From: Stygiobacter sp.
GTDB lineage: Bacteria > Pseudomonadota > Alphaproteobacteria > Rhodospirillales > Magnetospirillaceae
DNA: 47,746 bases
NCBI GenBank assembly: GCA_006218045.1
Contig: VBWB01000036.1
Coordinates: 1 to 47,746 of the forward strand
Direction of reading: 5' to 3'
In this document: one piece after another, positions 1-9,579 of the stretch
Position numbering within the stretch: the stretch's first letter is position 1
Layout of the letters: each line of letters opens with the position of its first letter
Notes under the pieces: model-generated
What the model was told of the DNA's origin: nothing
The model's input: only the letters and a program-made list of their open reading frames with translations
Database searches by the model: none
Translations under genes and position numbers: made by a program

Positions 1-87
1 GCGCCGTGAAAAATCCCGGACAGCAGTGCGCGAAAGCGGGGGTCCAGGAGTCGCGGAAAAAGGCGAGCGGATCTAGGATCCCATGGG

Positions 88-1704
<1,617 letters not shown>

Positions 1705-1829
1705 GGCTTTCTGCGTCCTCGGGCCGGCGTGGAAACGGGTGGGAGCGCCCCACCCCCGACGGGTAGGCGCGTCGCCCTTCGTCAAACACCTTTTTCAGTC
1801 ATACGTCAAGTATTGGACGCGTGCCGGCT

Positions 1830-2321
1830 TTACTTCTTGCGGAAGGCGTCCAGCGCGATGACCTTGCCCTCGGCATCGGCGGGAATGTCAGTCGCCGGGG
1901 CGGCGGCGGTTTCCTCGGCCTCGGCCTCAACCGCCTCGTCCTCGCCTTCATCGTCGTCATCGCCGTCCATGGCCTGGAATTGCAGGCCGAATTTGGCCGA
2001 CGGATCGGCGAAACCGGTGATGGCGGCGAACGGCACGATCAGGGTTTCCGACTTGCCGGAGAAAGACAGGGTGACGCGGAAGAAGGTCTCGTCGACCTCA
2101 AGTCCCCAGAACTGATGCTGGAGGACGATGGTCATCTCCTCGGGGTGGCGGGCGAGAACGTGATCGCCCATGCCGATGCCGGGAAAGCGGGTGCGGAAGG
2201 TGATATAGAAATGATGGTCGCCGAACAGACCGTCGCGCGCGGTGATCGTCAGGGCTTCGCGCACCACGCCGCGCAGGGCGTCTTCCACCATTTTATCGTA
2301 ACGCAAAGTGTCTTCGCTCAT
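1830..2321 (-). CDS. sspB: SspB-type ClpXP adaptor
   Basis: Adaptor that binds ssrA-tagged proteins and tethers them to ClpXP for degradation in the cytoplasm. The 163-residue product has the compact SspB fold region (about residues 1-125, including GLFGDHHFYITFRT and the hydrophobic strand VTLSFSGKSETLIVPF). A low-complexity acidic and alanine-rich linker follows (about 125-150, DGDDDDEGEDEAVEAEAEE), then a short basic and hydrophobic tail ending VIALDAFRKK. That tail fits the ClpX-binding peptide known at the end of SspB proteins. The alphaproteobacterial SspB is divergent from the E. coli protein but has this same layout. The gene directly follows the tmRNA gene on the same strand, so the tag and the adaptor that reads it are encoded side by side. 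Confidence 0.9.
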   Translation of the reverse strand: MSEDTLRYDKMVEDALRGVVREALTITARDGLFGDHHFYITFRTRFPGIGMGDHVLARHPEEMTIVLQHQFWGLEVDETFFRVTLSFSGKSETLIVPFAAITGFADPSAKFGLQFQAMDGDDDDEGEDEAVEAEAEETAAAPATDIPADAEGKVIALDAFRKK

Positions 2322-2349
2322 GGACCCTCAGTCCCGCACCGGCCAAACA

Positions 2350-2635
2350 GTAAGTGGGGGGAGTTCTGTTGCCCGGTTCCCCCCGGACCGCGCTTACGGA
2401 TTACGCCGCAGCGGCAAGTTCAACGTTGTCGTTGGCACTTGTGAGATTTAGCCCGATAACGGTGGTACCATGCCGAGCACAAGCCAAGTCTTTACTACCC
2501 GCGTCGATCCTATTTCGCCCCCAATCGTCCGATCGTAACCTCGGATGGTTTGGTGGAGGCGCCGGGTACCGCCCCCGGGTCCGCAAGGCCTATTCCACAA
2601 GACGTTTAGCGCCATAGCCGGGCGAACCCGGCAAT
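2350..2635 (-). ncRNA. ssrA: Circularly permuted two-piece tmRNA
   Basis: Rescues stalled ribosomes and adds a degradation tag. The gene order is permuted as known in alphaproteobacteria. The acceptor piece comes first (about 2635-2551), with a T-arm stem CCGGG/CCCGG and an encoded CCA at its 3' end (2553-2551). A 28-base spacer (2550-2523), presumably excised, follows, and then the coding piece from 2522. The 5' strand GGGGGCG (2522-2516) pairs over all seven positions with CGCCTCC before the CCA, with one G-U, giving the tRNA-like acceptor stem. The block GAAATAGGATCGACG after it matches the conserved tmRNA 5' region. The coding piece ends near a G6/C6 stem (2356-2361 with 2379-2384). A hairpin with a UUCG loop (2617-2632) lies at the start of the acceptor piece. 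Outer ends are approximate. Confidence 0.9.
2401..2436 (-). other. tmRNA tag reading frame
   Basis: Within the coding piece of ssrA, the frame GCC AAC GAC AAC ... GCG TAA encodes ANDNVELAAAA and then stops. The ANDN start and the small hydrophobic end AAAA are characteristic of proteolysis tags; the final alanines are the ClpX-recognised end and the AND part is the region bound by SspB in known systems. The exact resume codon is not certain, because the preceding codon AGT could also be read. Confidence 0.88.
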
Positions 2636-2689
2636 ACCAATATAGTGCAGCGCGGCGACAAGCGCCACCCCGATATATGAATTCCCCGC

Positions 2690-4252
2690 CTATCCCCTGG
2701 GTATCGTGCGGTAAAGCTGGAATCCCCGCCCCTCGGCAACGAAGGCCAGATCGTCGGGATCGGGGTTGGCGGCACCAGGATCGGTGTACAGGATCATGAC
2801 GAAATCATAATGGCCGGGCCAGAAATCCCAGAAGCGGGCGCCGCCGGGAGTGGAACCCTCGGCGGTGGCGATCAACTGGCTGACCTGGGGCGGCGCGCCG
2901 TCCTCGCGGTCGACCAGATCGGCATGGCTGGGGCGGATGTTCAATATCTGCTTGCCCGGCACCGAAAAGATGGTGGAGACCAGGGCGTCGCGGTTGAGCA
3001 CGGCGATCAGTGGAGCATGGCTCAGCGCCTGGGTCAGAGCCGGGGTGACCGTAGGCGCATCGGCCTCGGCCACCAGCATGGTGCTGCCCATGGGCATGGC
3101 CGACACCGCCAAAGTCATGTCATCGGTGACCTGGGCCAGATCGCGCCAGTTGACCGCCACCTCGGTGACCCGGGCCAGGGTCAGGCCACACAGGCACAGA
3201 TAAAACACCCGGCGCGAAAACCGCCCGCTCAGGTCCGGCGTCAGAAAGCCCAGCAACAGGAAGAACAGGGCCACCGGCAGCCGCTGATCGGCGATCCACG
3301 AACCGAACAACTGCCGCGGCATCAGCAGGAACACCAGGGCGCCCAGGCACAACAGCGTCAAGCCGGCGGGATGCAGTCCCAAGGCGCCCCGGCGCCCCAG
3401 CCACAGGCCGGCGCCGATGATGATGCCGGCAAACAGCATGTCGACGCTGTCGCGGTACAATTCCACCGCCAGATACAGACCTTCCAGCTTGCCGCGTGAT
3501 TCCCACAGCATTTCATGCGACAGCCCCAAGGTGGGGCTGGCCAAAATCAGCGGCACAACCGGTAGAAACGGCAGGCCGAACGCGGCCAGATCGGCCAGCA
3601 GCGGGCCGACGGTCAAATCACGACGACGCCACAGCCGCCAGGCCTCGAAGGCCAGCAAGGCCATGCCATAGAGGCCGACGGCGAACAGATGGCACAGAAA
3701 CAGGGTCAGCACCACCGCCAGCGACGCCGCCCCACGCAGCCAGGGCGAGCGCTCGCGCAAGGCGATCCAGAAGGCCACGCCCCACAGGACGATGCCGGTG
3801 CCCAGCAGATAATTGACCAGCCCATACAGGAAGATGCCGTTATAGACCAACGGGAAAGCCAGCAGGGGCCACGGTGAAAACCGTCCCCACAGGGCTCGGT
3901 GGATGGCCATGGGACCAGTCACCAGCAAACCCACCATCAACAGCAGAAACGCCTGACCGGCGTGCAGCACCCCCATTTCATGTACCAGGGGCGGCACCAG
4001 CACGTCCATGATCAGATTGGGGATGACGGCCCAGCGGACTTCATAGAAACCAGCCAGAATGGGATTACCGCCCATCTCCGCCATCACATGCATACGCGCC
4101 AGATGGTTGACGTAATCCGTCAACGGCGGCAACGGGTCCGATAGAATCGGCGCAGCCACCAGAACCAGCAGGAAGGCGAGGGACAGAGCAAAGGCCCGCC
4201 CCCGGGTCAAGTGCCCAAGCGCGGGGTGCAAGACGGTCAGGTCACGCGGCAT
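2690..4252 (-). CDS. Polytopic membrane protein, possible GT-C-like
   Basis: A 520-residue protein of unknown function with about ten or more hydrophobic segments over residues 20-380 and a soluble C-terminal portion of about 130 residues. The first membrane segment (about 20-38) is followed by LTDYVNHLARMHVM, with an Asp at residue 46 and His at 50. An acidic motif in the first external loop is the hallmark of GT-C membrane glycosyltransferases, so this could be a transferase acting on lipid-linked sugars, but this is inference from topology. The soluble C-terminal domain has a GGARFWDFWPGHYDFVMIL stretch that I do not recognise. It stands alone between the mrp gene and ssrA, all on the minus strand. 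Confidence 0.8.
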   Translation of the reverse strand: MPRDLTVLHPALGHLTRGRAFALSLAFLLVLVAAPILSDPLPPLTDYVNHLARMHVMAEMGGNPILAGFYEVRWAVIPNLIMDVLVPPLVHEMGVLHAGQAFLLLMVGLLVTGPMAIHRALWGRFSPWPLLAFPLVYNGIFLYGLVNYLLGTGIVLWGVAFWIALRERSPWLRGAASLAVVLTLFLCHLFAVGLYGMALLAFEAWRLWRRRDLTVGPLLADLAAFGLPFLPVVPLILASPTLGLSHEMLWESRGKLEGLYLAVELYRDSVDMLFAGIIIGAGLWLGRRGALGLHPAGLTLLCLGALVFLLMPRQLFGSWIADQRLPVALFFLLLGFLTPDLSGRFSRRVFYLCLCGLTLARVTEVAVNWRDLAQVTDDMTLAVSAMPMGSTMLVAEADAPTVTPALTQALSHAPLIAVLNRDALVSTIFSVPGKQILNIRPSHADLVDREDGAPPQVSQLIATAEGSTPGGARFWDFWPGHYDFVMILYTDPGAANPDPDDLAFVAEGRGFQLYRTIPRG

Positions 4253-4297
4253 TCAGCTTTCCCGGGGCAGGGTATAGGTCGAAAGTATTGGTAAGAC

Positions 4298-4336
4298 GGA
4301 TGCCGGGTAAGCGCGCAAACGGCGTATCCGGCATCC
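4298..4336 (-). terminator. Inverted repeat downstream of mrp
   Basis: A perfect 9-bp inverted repeat (GGATGCCGG at 4298-4306 and CCGGCATCC at 4328-4336) lies just after the mrp stop codon on the minus strand. There is no clear run of T after it, so it may be a weak or factor-dependent terminator or an mRNA end stabiliser. Confidence 0.45.
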
Positions 4337-4349
4337 CCTTAAGGTGGGC

Positions 4350-5468
4350 TTATTGGAAGCTGATCTTCGGCCCCTTCTTGGCGCCGCTTTGGATCAGCTG
4401 GACTTTGTCCCACACCTTCTTGGCGATGTCGCGATAGGCCTTGGCGTGCGAGCTGGACGGCTTGGACACGACGATGGGCTCGCCGCGATCGGCGGTTTCG
4501 CGGATGACGATATCCAGCGGCACCTCGCCCAAAAAGTCGCACGACAGCTTGGCCGCTTCCGCCTTGGCGCCGCCATGGCCGAAGATATGAGCCTCGTCAC
4601 CGCATTTCGGGCAGATGTAATAGGACATGTTCTCGATGATCCCCAACACCGGGATATCCACCTTGCGGAACATGTTGAGCCCCTTCCGGGCATCGAGCAG
4701 GGCGATGTCCTGGGGGGTGGAGACGATGACGGCGCCGGTCAGCGGCAAATTCTGGCTGATGGTCAACTGGGTGTCGCCGGTGCCCGGCGGCATGTCGATG
4801 ACCATCACGTCCAGTTCGCCCCACTGGACGTCGCGCAGCAATTGCTGGATGGCGCCCATCACCATGGGGCCGCGCCAGATGATCGGGCTGTCCTCGGGCA
4901 CCAGGAAGCCGATGGACATGCACTTGACGCCATAGCTTTCCATGGGCAGCAAGGTCTGGCCGTCGGGGCTGACCGGCTCGCCCTCGATGCCCAGCATGCG
5001 CGGCATGGAGGGGCCGTAGATGTCGGCATCGAACAGGCCGACCTTCAGTCCCTGCTGTGACAGCGCCATGGCCAGATTGGTGGCGGTGGTCGACTTGCCG
5101 ACACCGCCCTTGCCCGAGGCCACGGCGATGATCGCCTTGACGTCGGGCAGCAGCGGACGCTCCTCGCCCGGCTGGCCGTGGCCATGATCATGACCGCCCT
5201 TGGGGCCGCCATGGACGTGGCGTTCGGCGGTCAGCACCGCCGACACGGTCAGCACTCCGGCCAGATCGTGCACCGCCTTTTCGGCGGCCTTGCGCAGGGG
5301 CTCCAACTTGGGGCCACGCTCGGGCTCCACCTCGATGGCGAAGGTCACGTGACCGTCCTTGACCACCACGCCCGACACCATGCCCAGCGACACGATATCG
5401 GCCCCCTTGTCGGGATCGACGATTGTCTTCAGCGCCTCAATAACCTGGCTTTCGGAGATCACGGCCAT
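4350..5468 (-). CDS. mrp: Mrp/ApbC (NBP35-like) iron-sulfur carrier ATPase
   Basis: P-loop ATPase that carries and inserts iron-sulfur clusters into target enzymes in the cytoplasm. The 372-residue protein has an N-terminal MIP18/DUF59 domain (about 1-80). A histidine-rich linker (about 84-98, with HVHGG and HDHGHG) follows, then the deviant Walker A motif ASGKGGVGKST (about 118-127). The ATPase domain includes DADIYGPSMPRMLG, WRGPMVMGA and VIDMPPGTGDTQL. The CPKC pair (in YYICPKCGDEAH) is the conserved cluster-binding site of this family. An in-frame ATG 54 bases upstream exists, but MAVISESQVIEALK matches the normal family start. Fumarase nearby is a potential iron-sulfur client, though this is only context. 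Confidence 0.93.
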   Translation of the reverse strand: MAVISESQVIEALKTIVDPDKGADIVSLGMVSGVVVKDGHVTFAIEVEPERGPKLEPLRKAAEKAVHDLAGVLTVSAVLTAERHVHGGPKGGHDHGHGQPGEERPLLPDVKAIIAVASGKGGVGKSTTATNLAMALSQQGLKVGLFDADIYGPSMPRMLGIEGEPVSPDGQTLLPMESYGVKCMSIGFLVPEDSPIIWRGPMVMGAIQQLLRDVQWGELDVMVIDMPPGTGDTQLTISQNLPLTGAVIVSTPQDIALLDARKGLNMFRKVDIPVLGIIENMSYYICPKCGDEAHIFGHGGAKAEAAKLSCDFLGEVPLDIVIRETADRGEPIVVSKPSSSHAKAYRDIAKKVWDKVQLIQSGAKKGPKISFQ

Positions 5469-5580
5469 GAACGTCCTCTTCCTCTTTGTTTGTTGCAGCG
5501 CAATATGGCGAAGCCGATGCACAATAGTTTACTCATATAAGGAGCCGCCTTGACTTTGGAAAGCCCCCCAAGCGCGCAAC

Positions 5581-5608
5581 CTTGAATCATGTCATTGTTG
5601 CTCCATAT
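5581..5608 (+). promoter_or_regulatory. Candidate sigma-32 heat-shock promoter for hflK
   Basis: CTTGAA (5581-5586), a 14-base spacer and CTCCATAT (5601-5608) lie about 95 bases before the hflK start. This agrees with the heat-shock sigma factor consensus (CTTGAA, then CCCCATNT at 13-17 bases), with one mismatch in the -10 element. The downstream genes are all membrane or periplasmic proteolysis functions, which fits heat-shock control. No mapping data exist here. Confidence 0.45.
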
Positions 5609-5703
5609 GGGCACAAACCCGCCTTGCTCGCCAGCGTGCGTTGCGCCGGGCGGATGGGTGGCCTATAAGGCCAGGAACGACGATTGAACCAAGAGGAACG
5701 CGC

Positions 5704-6852
5704 ATGCCTTGGAATTCCGGTGGAAACGGTGGCGGCCCCTGGGGCGGCGGTGGCGGTAGCGGCGGCAATGGTGGCGGCGGCAATAGCGGCGGCCCGTGGG
5801 GCCGTGGCCCCGGAAGCGGCGGCGGCAACAACGGCCCCGATATCGAGGATTTGATCCGCCGCAGCCAGGACAAGCTGCGCCGGGCCATGCCCGGCGGCAG
5901 CCTGGGCAATCTGGGCGGCAAGGGCCTGTTGCTGCTGGTGGCGCTGGGCGTTGCCGGCTGGGCGGCCACCGGCATCTATCGGGTGCAGCCCGACCAGCAG
6001 GGCGTGGTCCTGCGCTTCGGCAAATGGACCGACACCACCGAGCCGGGCCTGCGCTATCACCTGCCCTATCCCATGGAAACCGTGCTGCTGCCGCAGGTGA
6101 CCAAGATCAACCAGTTGCAATTGGGCTTCCGCGCCGTCGGCGATTCGCGCTTCGAGCGTAATTCGGGCCGCGACGTGCCGGAGGAAAGCCGCATGTTGAC
6201 CGGCGACGAAAACATCGTCGAAGCCGATTTCACCGTGTTCTGGCAGATCAAGGACGCCGGCAAGTACCTGTTCAACATCCGCGACCCCGAAGGCACGGTC
6301 AAGGTCGCCGCCGAAAGCGCCATGCGCGACATGATCGGTCGCAACCCCATCCAGGCGGCGTTGTCCGACAAGCGCCAGCCCATCGCCGATGCCGCCAAGG
6401 TGGAATTGCAGCGCCTGCTCGATTCCTATGACGCCGGCATCCTGATCACCCAGGTGCAGTTGCAGAAGGTGGAGCCGCCCTCGGCGGTCATCGACGCCTT
6501 CAACGACGTCCAGCGCGCCCGCGCCGACCAGGAACGCGCCCGCAACGAATCGGAAGCCTATCGCAACGACATCATCCCCCGCGCCCGCGGCGAGGCGGAA
6601 AAGATGGTCCAGGACGCCGAAGCCTATAAGGAACAGGTGCTCAACCAGGCCCAGGGTCAGACCAAGCGCTTCATGGCCCTTTTCGACGCCTGGAAGCAAT
6701 CGCCCGAGGTCACCGAGCGCCGCCTGTACCTGGAAACCATGGAAGAGGTGATGAAGGGATCGCACAAGATCATCATCGACCAATCCAAGAACGGCCAGGG
6801 CGTGGTGCCCTATCTGCCGCTCAACGACCTGAAGAAGGGAGCCGCCCAATGA
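5704..6852 (+). CDS. hflK: HflK, FtsH-modulating SPFH membrane protein
   Basis: Forms with HflC the large SPFH-domain complex that surrounds FtsH and modulates membrane protein degradation. The 382-residue protein starts MPWNSGGNGGG and has the Gly-rich cytoplasmic N-terminus typical of HflK (about residues 5-45). A single membrane segment follows (about 70-92, GLLLLVALGVAGWAATGIY), then the SPFH/band 7 domain beginning YRVQPDQQGVVLRFGKW, and a coiled-coil region rich in Arg, Glu and Ala (RARADQERARNESEAYRND). A longer start at 5641 would add 21 residues unlike the family, so 5704 is chosen. The stop overlaps the hflC start (ATGA), showing translational coupling. Confidence 0.95.
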   Translation: MPWNSGGNGGGPWGGGGGSGGNGGGGNSGGPWGRGPGSGGGNNGPDIEDLIRRSQDKLRRAMPGGSLGNLGGKGLLLLVALGVAGWAATGIYRVQPDQQGVVLRFGKWTDTTEPGLRYHLPYPMETVLLPQVTKINQLQLGFRAVGDSRFERNSGRDVPEESRMLTGDENIVEADFTVFWQIKDAGKYLFNIRDPEGTVKVAAESAMRDMIGRNPIQAALSDKRQPIADAAKVELQRLLDSYDAGILITQVQLQKVEPPSAVIDAFNDVQRARADQERARNESEAYRNDIIPRARGEAEKMVQDAEAYKEQVLNQAQGQTKRFMALFDAWKQSPEVTERRLYLETMEEVMKGSHKIIIDQSKNGQGVVPYLPLNDLKKGAAQ

Positions 6853-7715
6853 ACCCGCGTTCGCTGCCCTTCATCGCCGCCGTCATCGGCGGCCTGCTGA
6901 TCGTCGCCGGCTCGTCGCTTTACGTGGTCAATCAGGCCGAACAGGCCCTGATACTGCGCCTGGGCGCCCACCGCGCCACCATCAAGGAGCCGGGCCTGCA
7001 CTTCAAGGTCCCGTTCATCGAGGACGTGGTCCGCTATGATCTGCGCCTGCTGCCCTTGGACCCGCCGGCGGAAGAAATCATCCTGGGCGATTCCAAGCGT
7101 ATCGTCGTCGACACCTTCGCCCGCTACCGCATCGAAGACCCGCTGAAATTCTATCAGGCGCTGAAGAACGAGACCAATGCGCGCGGCCAGATGTCGCAGG
7201 TGGTGTCGTCGGCCATGCGCCGGGTGATGGGTCAGGTGATGCTGCCGTCGCTGCTGTCGGACGAACGCACCCGCATCATGGAAGACATCCTGCGCGAAGT
7301 CTCCGAACGCTCCGCCGCCTACGGCATCGTCGTCGCCGACGTGCGCATCCGCCGCGCCGACCTGCCGGAAGAAACCAGCCAGTCCATCTACGACCGCATG
7401 AAATCGGAACGCGAGCGGCAGGCCAAGGAACTGCGCGCCCAGGGTTACGAATGGGGCCAGCAGATCCGCGCCCGCGCCGATCGTGAAAAGACGGTCATCC
7501 TGGCCGAGGCCGAGCGTCAGGCCAACTTCCTGCGCGCCAAGGGCGACATCGAATCGTCGCGCATCTTCAACGAAGCCTACGGCAAGGATGCCCGCTTCTA
7601 TAAGTTCTACCGCTCGCTCGAAGCCTATCGCACGGCCCTGACCAAGGACACCACCATGGTTCTGTCGCCCAACAGCGAGTTCTTCGACATCTTCAACGGC
7701 CCCAACCGCCGTTGA
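6849..7715 (+). CDS. hflC: HflC, partner of HflK
   Basis: Second SPFH component of the HflKC complex at the cytoplasmic membrane, mostly exposed to the periplasm. The 288 residues contain an N-terminal signal anchor (about 7-27, LPFIAAVIGGLLIVAGSSLYVV), the band 7 domain (NQAEQALILRLG and KEPGLHFKVPF) and the long helical part with SERERQAKELRAQGYEWG, which is typical of HflC. Length is close to that of other family members. It overlaps hflK by 4 bases and its stop overlaps the start of the following DUF2065 gene, so the three are translated from one mRNA. Confidence 0.95.
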   Translation: MNPRSLPFIAAVIGGLLIVAGSSLYVVNQAEQALILRLGAHRATIKEPGLHFKVPFIEDVVRYDLRLLPLDPPAEEIILGDSKRIVVDTFARYRIEDPLKFYQALKNETNARGQMSQVVSSAMRRVMGQVMLPSLLSDERTRIMEDILREVSERSAAYGIVVADVRIRRADLPEETSQSIYDRMKSERERQAKELRAQGYEWGQQIRARADREKTVILAEAERQANFLRAKGDIESSRIFNEAYGKDARFYKFYRSLEAYRTALTKDTTMVLSPNSEFFDIFNGPNRR

Positions 7716-7912
7716 TCGAGCTGCTGACCGCCCTGTGTCTGGCCGTGGCCATCGAGGGACTCGCCTATGCGGCCTTCCCCGATGCCATGCGCCGGACCAT
7801 GGCGAAAATCGCCCTGATGCCAAGCGTCACCCTGCGCGGCATGGGCCTGATCGCCGCCGTAATCGCCATCGGCGGCTTATGGCTTCTGCGATCCGCCTTG
7901 ATAACGCCATAG
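7712..7912 (+). CDS. DUF2065 small membrane protein
   Basis: A 66-residue protein with two hydrophobic segments (about 3-19 and 43-62) separated by a short basic stretch (DAMRRTMAKI). The conserved pattern EGLAYAAFPDAMRR followed by LRGMGLIAAVIAIGGLWLL is that of DUF2065, whose genes often follow hflC. The function is unknown. It must start at the TTG overlapping the hflC stop (TTGA), because the conserved first helix begins right there and no ATG lies upstream. It probably acts with, or stabilises, the HflKC membrane complex, which is inference from synteny only. Confidence 0.8.
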   Translation: MIELLTALCLAVAIEGLAYAAFPDAMRRTMAKIALMPSVTLRGMGLIAAVIAIGGLWLLRSALITP

Positions 7913-7968
7913 TTTCCTATAAACGTTATGGTCGAGCGCGTTCCTTTTCACTGAGGAGGGTTCCTTTG

Positions 7969-9447
7969 GTGCCCAATCCCATGACTGCTTCCCGCCGGCT
8001 GATGGCCTGCGCCGTCACCGCCCTGGTTCTTTTCGCCCATGCCGCCGCCGCCACCGCGCGCGAAGCGCCCGGCAGCTTCGCCGATCTGGCGGAAAAGCTG
8101 CTGCCGGCAGTGGTCAACATCTCGACCACCCAAACCATCAAGAACCCCGAGCGCATCCCCGAGATGCCGCAATTTCCGCCCGGTTCGCCGTTCGAGGATT
8201 TCTTCAAGGAATTCATGGAACGTCAGGGCCGCCCCGATGCGGCACCCAAGCGCGCCACCTCGCTGGGCTCGGGCTTCGTCATCGATGCCGCCGGCTATGT
8301 GGTCACCAATAACCACGTCATCGCCGACGCCGACGAAATCACCGTCACCCTGCATGACGACACCACCCACAAGGCCACCCTGGTCGGACGTGATTCCAAG
8401 ACCGATCTGGCGGTGTTGAAGATAGAGCCGGGCAAGAAGACCCTGGTGGCGGTGCCGTTCGGCAATTCCGACCAGTCGCGCATCGGCGATTGGGTGCTGG
8501 CCATCGGCAACCCCTTCGGCCTGGGCGGCACGGTCACCGCCGGTATCGTCTCGGCCCGGGCCCGCGACATCAATGCCGGCCCCTATGACGATTTCATCCA
8601 GACCGACGCCTCCATCAACCGGGGCAATTCGGGCGGGCCGCTGTTCAATTCCGCCGGTGAGGTGGTGGGCATCAACACCGCCATCTTCTCGCCCTCGGGC
8701 GGTTCCATCGGCATCGGCTTCGCCATCCCCTCGACCCTGGCCAAGCCGGTGATCGACGACCTCAAGCAACATGGCCGCACCCGGCGCGGCTGGCTGGGCG
8801 TGCGCATCCAGTCGCTGGACCCGGAACTGGCCGAATCCATGGGCCTGACCGAATCCAAGGGTGCCCTGGTCGCTTCCGTCAATACCGGCGGCCCGGCGGC
8901 CAAGGCCAATCTGAAGCCCGGCGACGTCATCTTGAAGTTCGACGGTCGCGACATCACCGAAATGCGCAAATTGCCGCGTATCGTCGCCGAAACCGCCATC
9001 GGCAAGAAGGCGCCGGTGGAAATCTGGCGCGACGGCAAGCGCGTCATCGTCGATGTGGCAGTGGGCGAATTGCCGGAAGAGCCGGAAGAAGTGGCCAGCA
9101 AGTCGCCGGAAAAGCCGCAGACCCAGGCCCAGGGCCAGGTCATCGCCGGCACCGGCCTGACCGTGTCGGCGCTTAACCCGACCTTGCGCGAACGCTTCGG
9201 CCTGGAAGAGGACACCGCCGGTCTGGTGGTGACCGACGTCAAGGACGGCCCGGCGGCGGAAAAGGGTATGAAGCCCGGCGATGTCATCATCGAAGCCGGC
9301 AACAAGCCGGTGCGCAACCCCACCGATCTGACCAAGGCGGTGGAAGCGGCCAAGGCGTCGAGCCAGAAGTTCCTGCTGTTGCGGGTGGAAAACCCGCAGG
9401 CGCTGCGTTACGTGGCGCTGCCGTTGGGTGACGGCAAGAAGAAGTAG
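7969..9447 (+). CDS. degP: DegP/HtrA periplasmic serine protease with two PDZ domains
   Basis: Protease and chaperone for misfolded envelope proteins. A signal peptide (RRLMACAVTALVLFAHAAAA) targets it to the periplasm. The trypsin-like domain has the full triad counted from the GTG start: His116 in TNNHVIADADE, Asp146 in SKTDLAVLKI and Ser221 in GNSGGPLFNSAG. The first PDZ domain (about 300-380) contains GPAAKANLKPGDVILKFDG and the second (about 410-490) GPAAEKGMKPGDVIIEAGN. The start is set at GTG 7969, because GAGGAGG at 7953-7959 is correctly spaced for it; the ATG at 7981, four codons later, is the alternative. It sits 56 bases after the DUF2065 gene and ends before a strong terminator, so it is the last gene of the hfl operon. 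Confidence 0.94.
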   Translation: MPNPMTASRRLMACAVTALVLFAHAAAATAREAPGSFADLAEKLLPAVVNISTTQTIKNPERIPEMPQFPPGSPFEDFFKEFMERQGRPDAAPKRATSLGSGFVIDAAGYVVTNNHVIADADEITVTLHDDTTHKATLVGRDSKTDLAVLKIEPGKKTLVAVPFGNSDQSRIGDWVLAIGNPFGLGGTVTAGIVSARARDINAGPYDDFIQTDASINRGNSGGPLFNSAGEVVGINTAIFSPSGGSIGIGFAIPSTLAKPVIDDLKQHGRTRRGWLGVRIQSLDPELAESMGLTESKGALVASVNTGGPAAKANLKPGDVILKFDGRDITEMRKLPRIVAETAIGKKAPVEIWRDGKRVIVDVAVGELPEEPEEVASKSPEKPQTQAQGQVIAGTGLTVSALNPTLRERFGLEEDTAGLVVTDVKDGPAAEKGMKPGDVIIEAGNKPVRNPTDLTKAVEAAKASSQKFLLLRVENPQALRYVALPLGDGKKK

Positions 9448-9453
9448 GCGAAA

Positions 9454-9485
9454 AAGGGGGGCTTCGGCCCCCCTTAGAGCTTTTA
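9454..9485 (+). terminator. Rho-independent terminator after degP
   Basis: AAGGGGGGC, TTCG loop, GCCCCCCTT (9454-9475), followed by AGAGCTTTTAA. The hairpin begins six bases after the degP stop codon. Confidence 0.85.
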
Positions 9486-9491
9486 ATCGGA

Positions 9492-9520
9492 GACGCATCG
9501 GCAGTAACAGCCGATGCGTC
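9492..9520. repeat. Perfect 11-bp hairpin in the degP-purK gap
   Basis: GACGCATCGGC (9492-9502) and GCCGATGCGTC (9510-9520) form a perfect stem around a 7-base loop. It follows the degP terminator and has no T-run of its own, so its role is unclear; it could protect a transcript end or be a protein-binding palindrome. Confidence 0.6.
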
Positions 9521-9523
9521 TAT

Positions 9524-9575
9524 CGGGCTATCGCCCGAACCCATTTGGGGTGAAGCCCAAACCCCTTTTGATTCT
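9524..9575 (+). repeat. 3'-end two-hairpin element, copy A
   Basis: Read on the plus strand: hairpin CGGGC-TATC-GCCCG, a short spacer, then TTTGGG-GTGAAG-CCCAAA, then a C-run and CCCCTTTTGATTC. The order of hairpin, hairpin, C-run and T-rich tail is the same as in the copies at 9580-9638 (minus) and 35806-35862 (plus). The second stem differs in sequence but keeps pairing. It lies downstream of degP, tail to tail with the next copy. Confidence 0.6.
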
Positions 9576-9579
9576 ATTG

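Noticed and set aside
2551-2635. A tRNA gene in the sspB upstream region
   Set aside because: The T-arm and CCA-like end belong to the tmRNA acceptor piece; there is no anticodon arm, and the acceptor stem pairs with the coding piece instead.
5704-5850. Gly-rich repeats at the hflK start as an acquired or selfish repeat
   Set aside because: A Gly-rich N-terminus is usual for HflK proteins.
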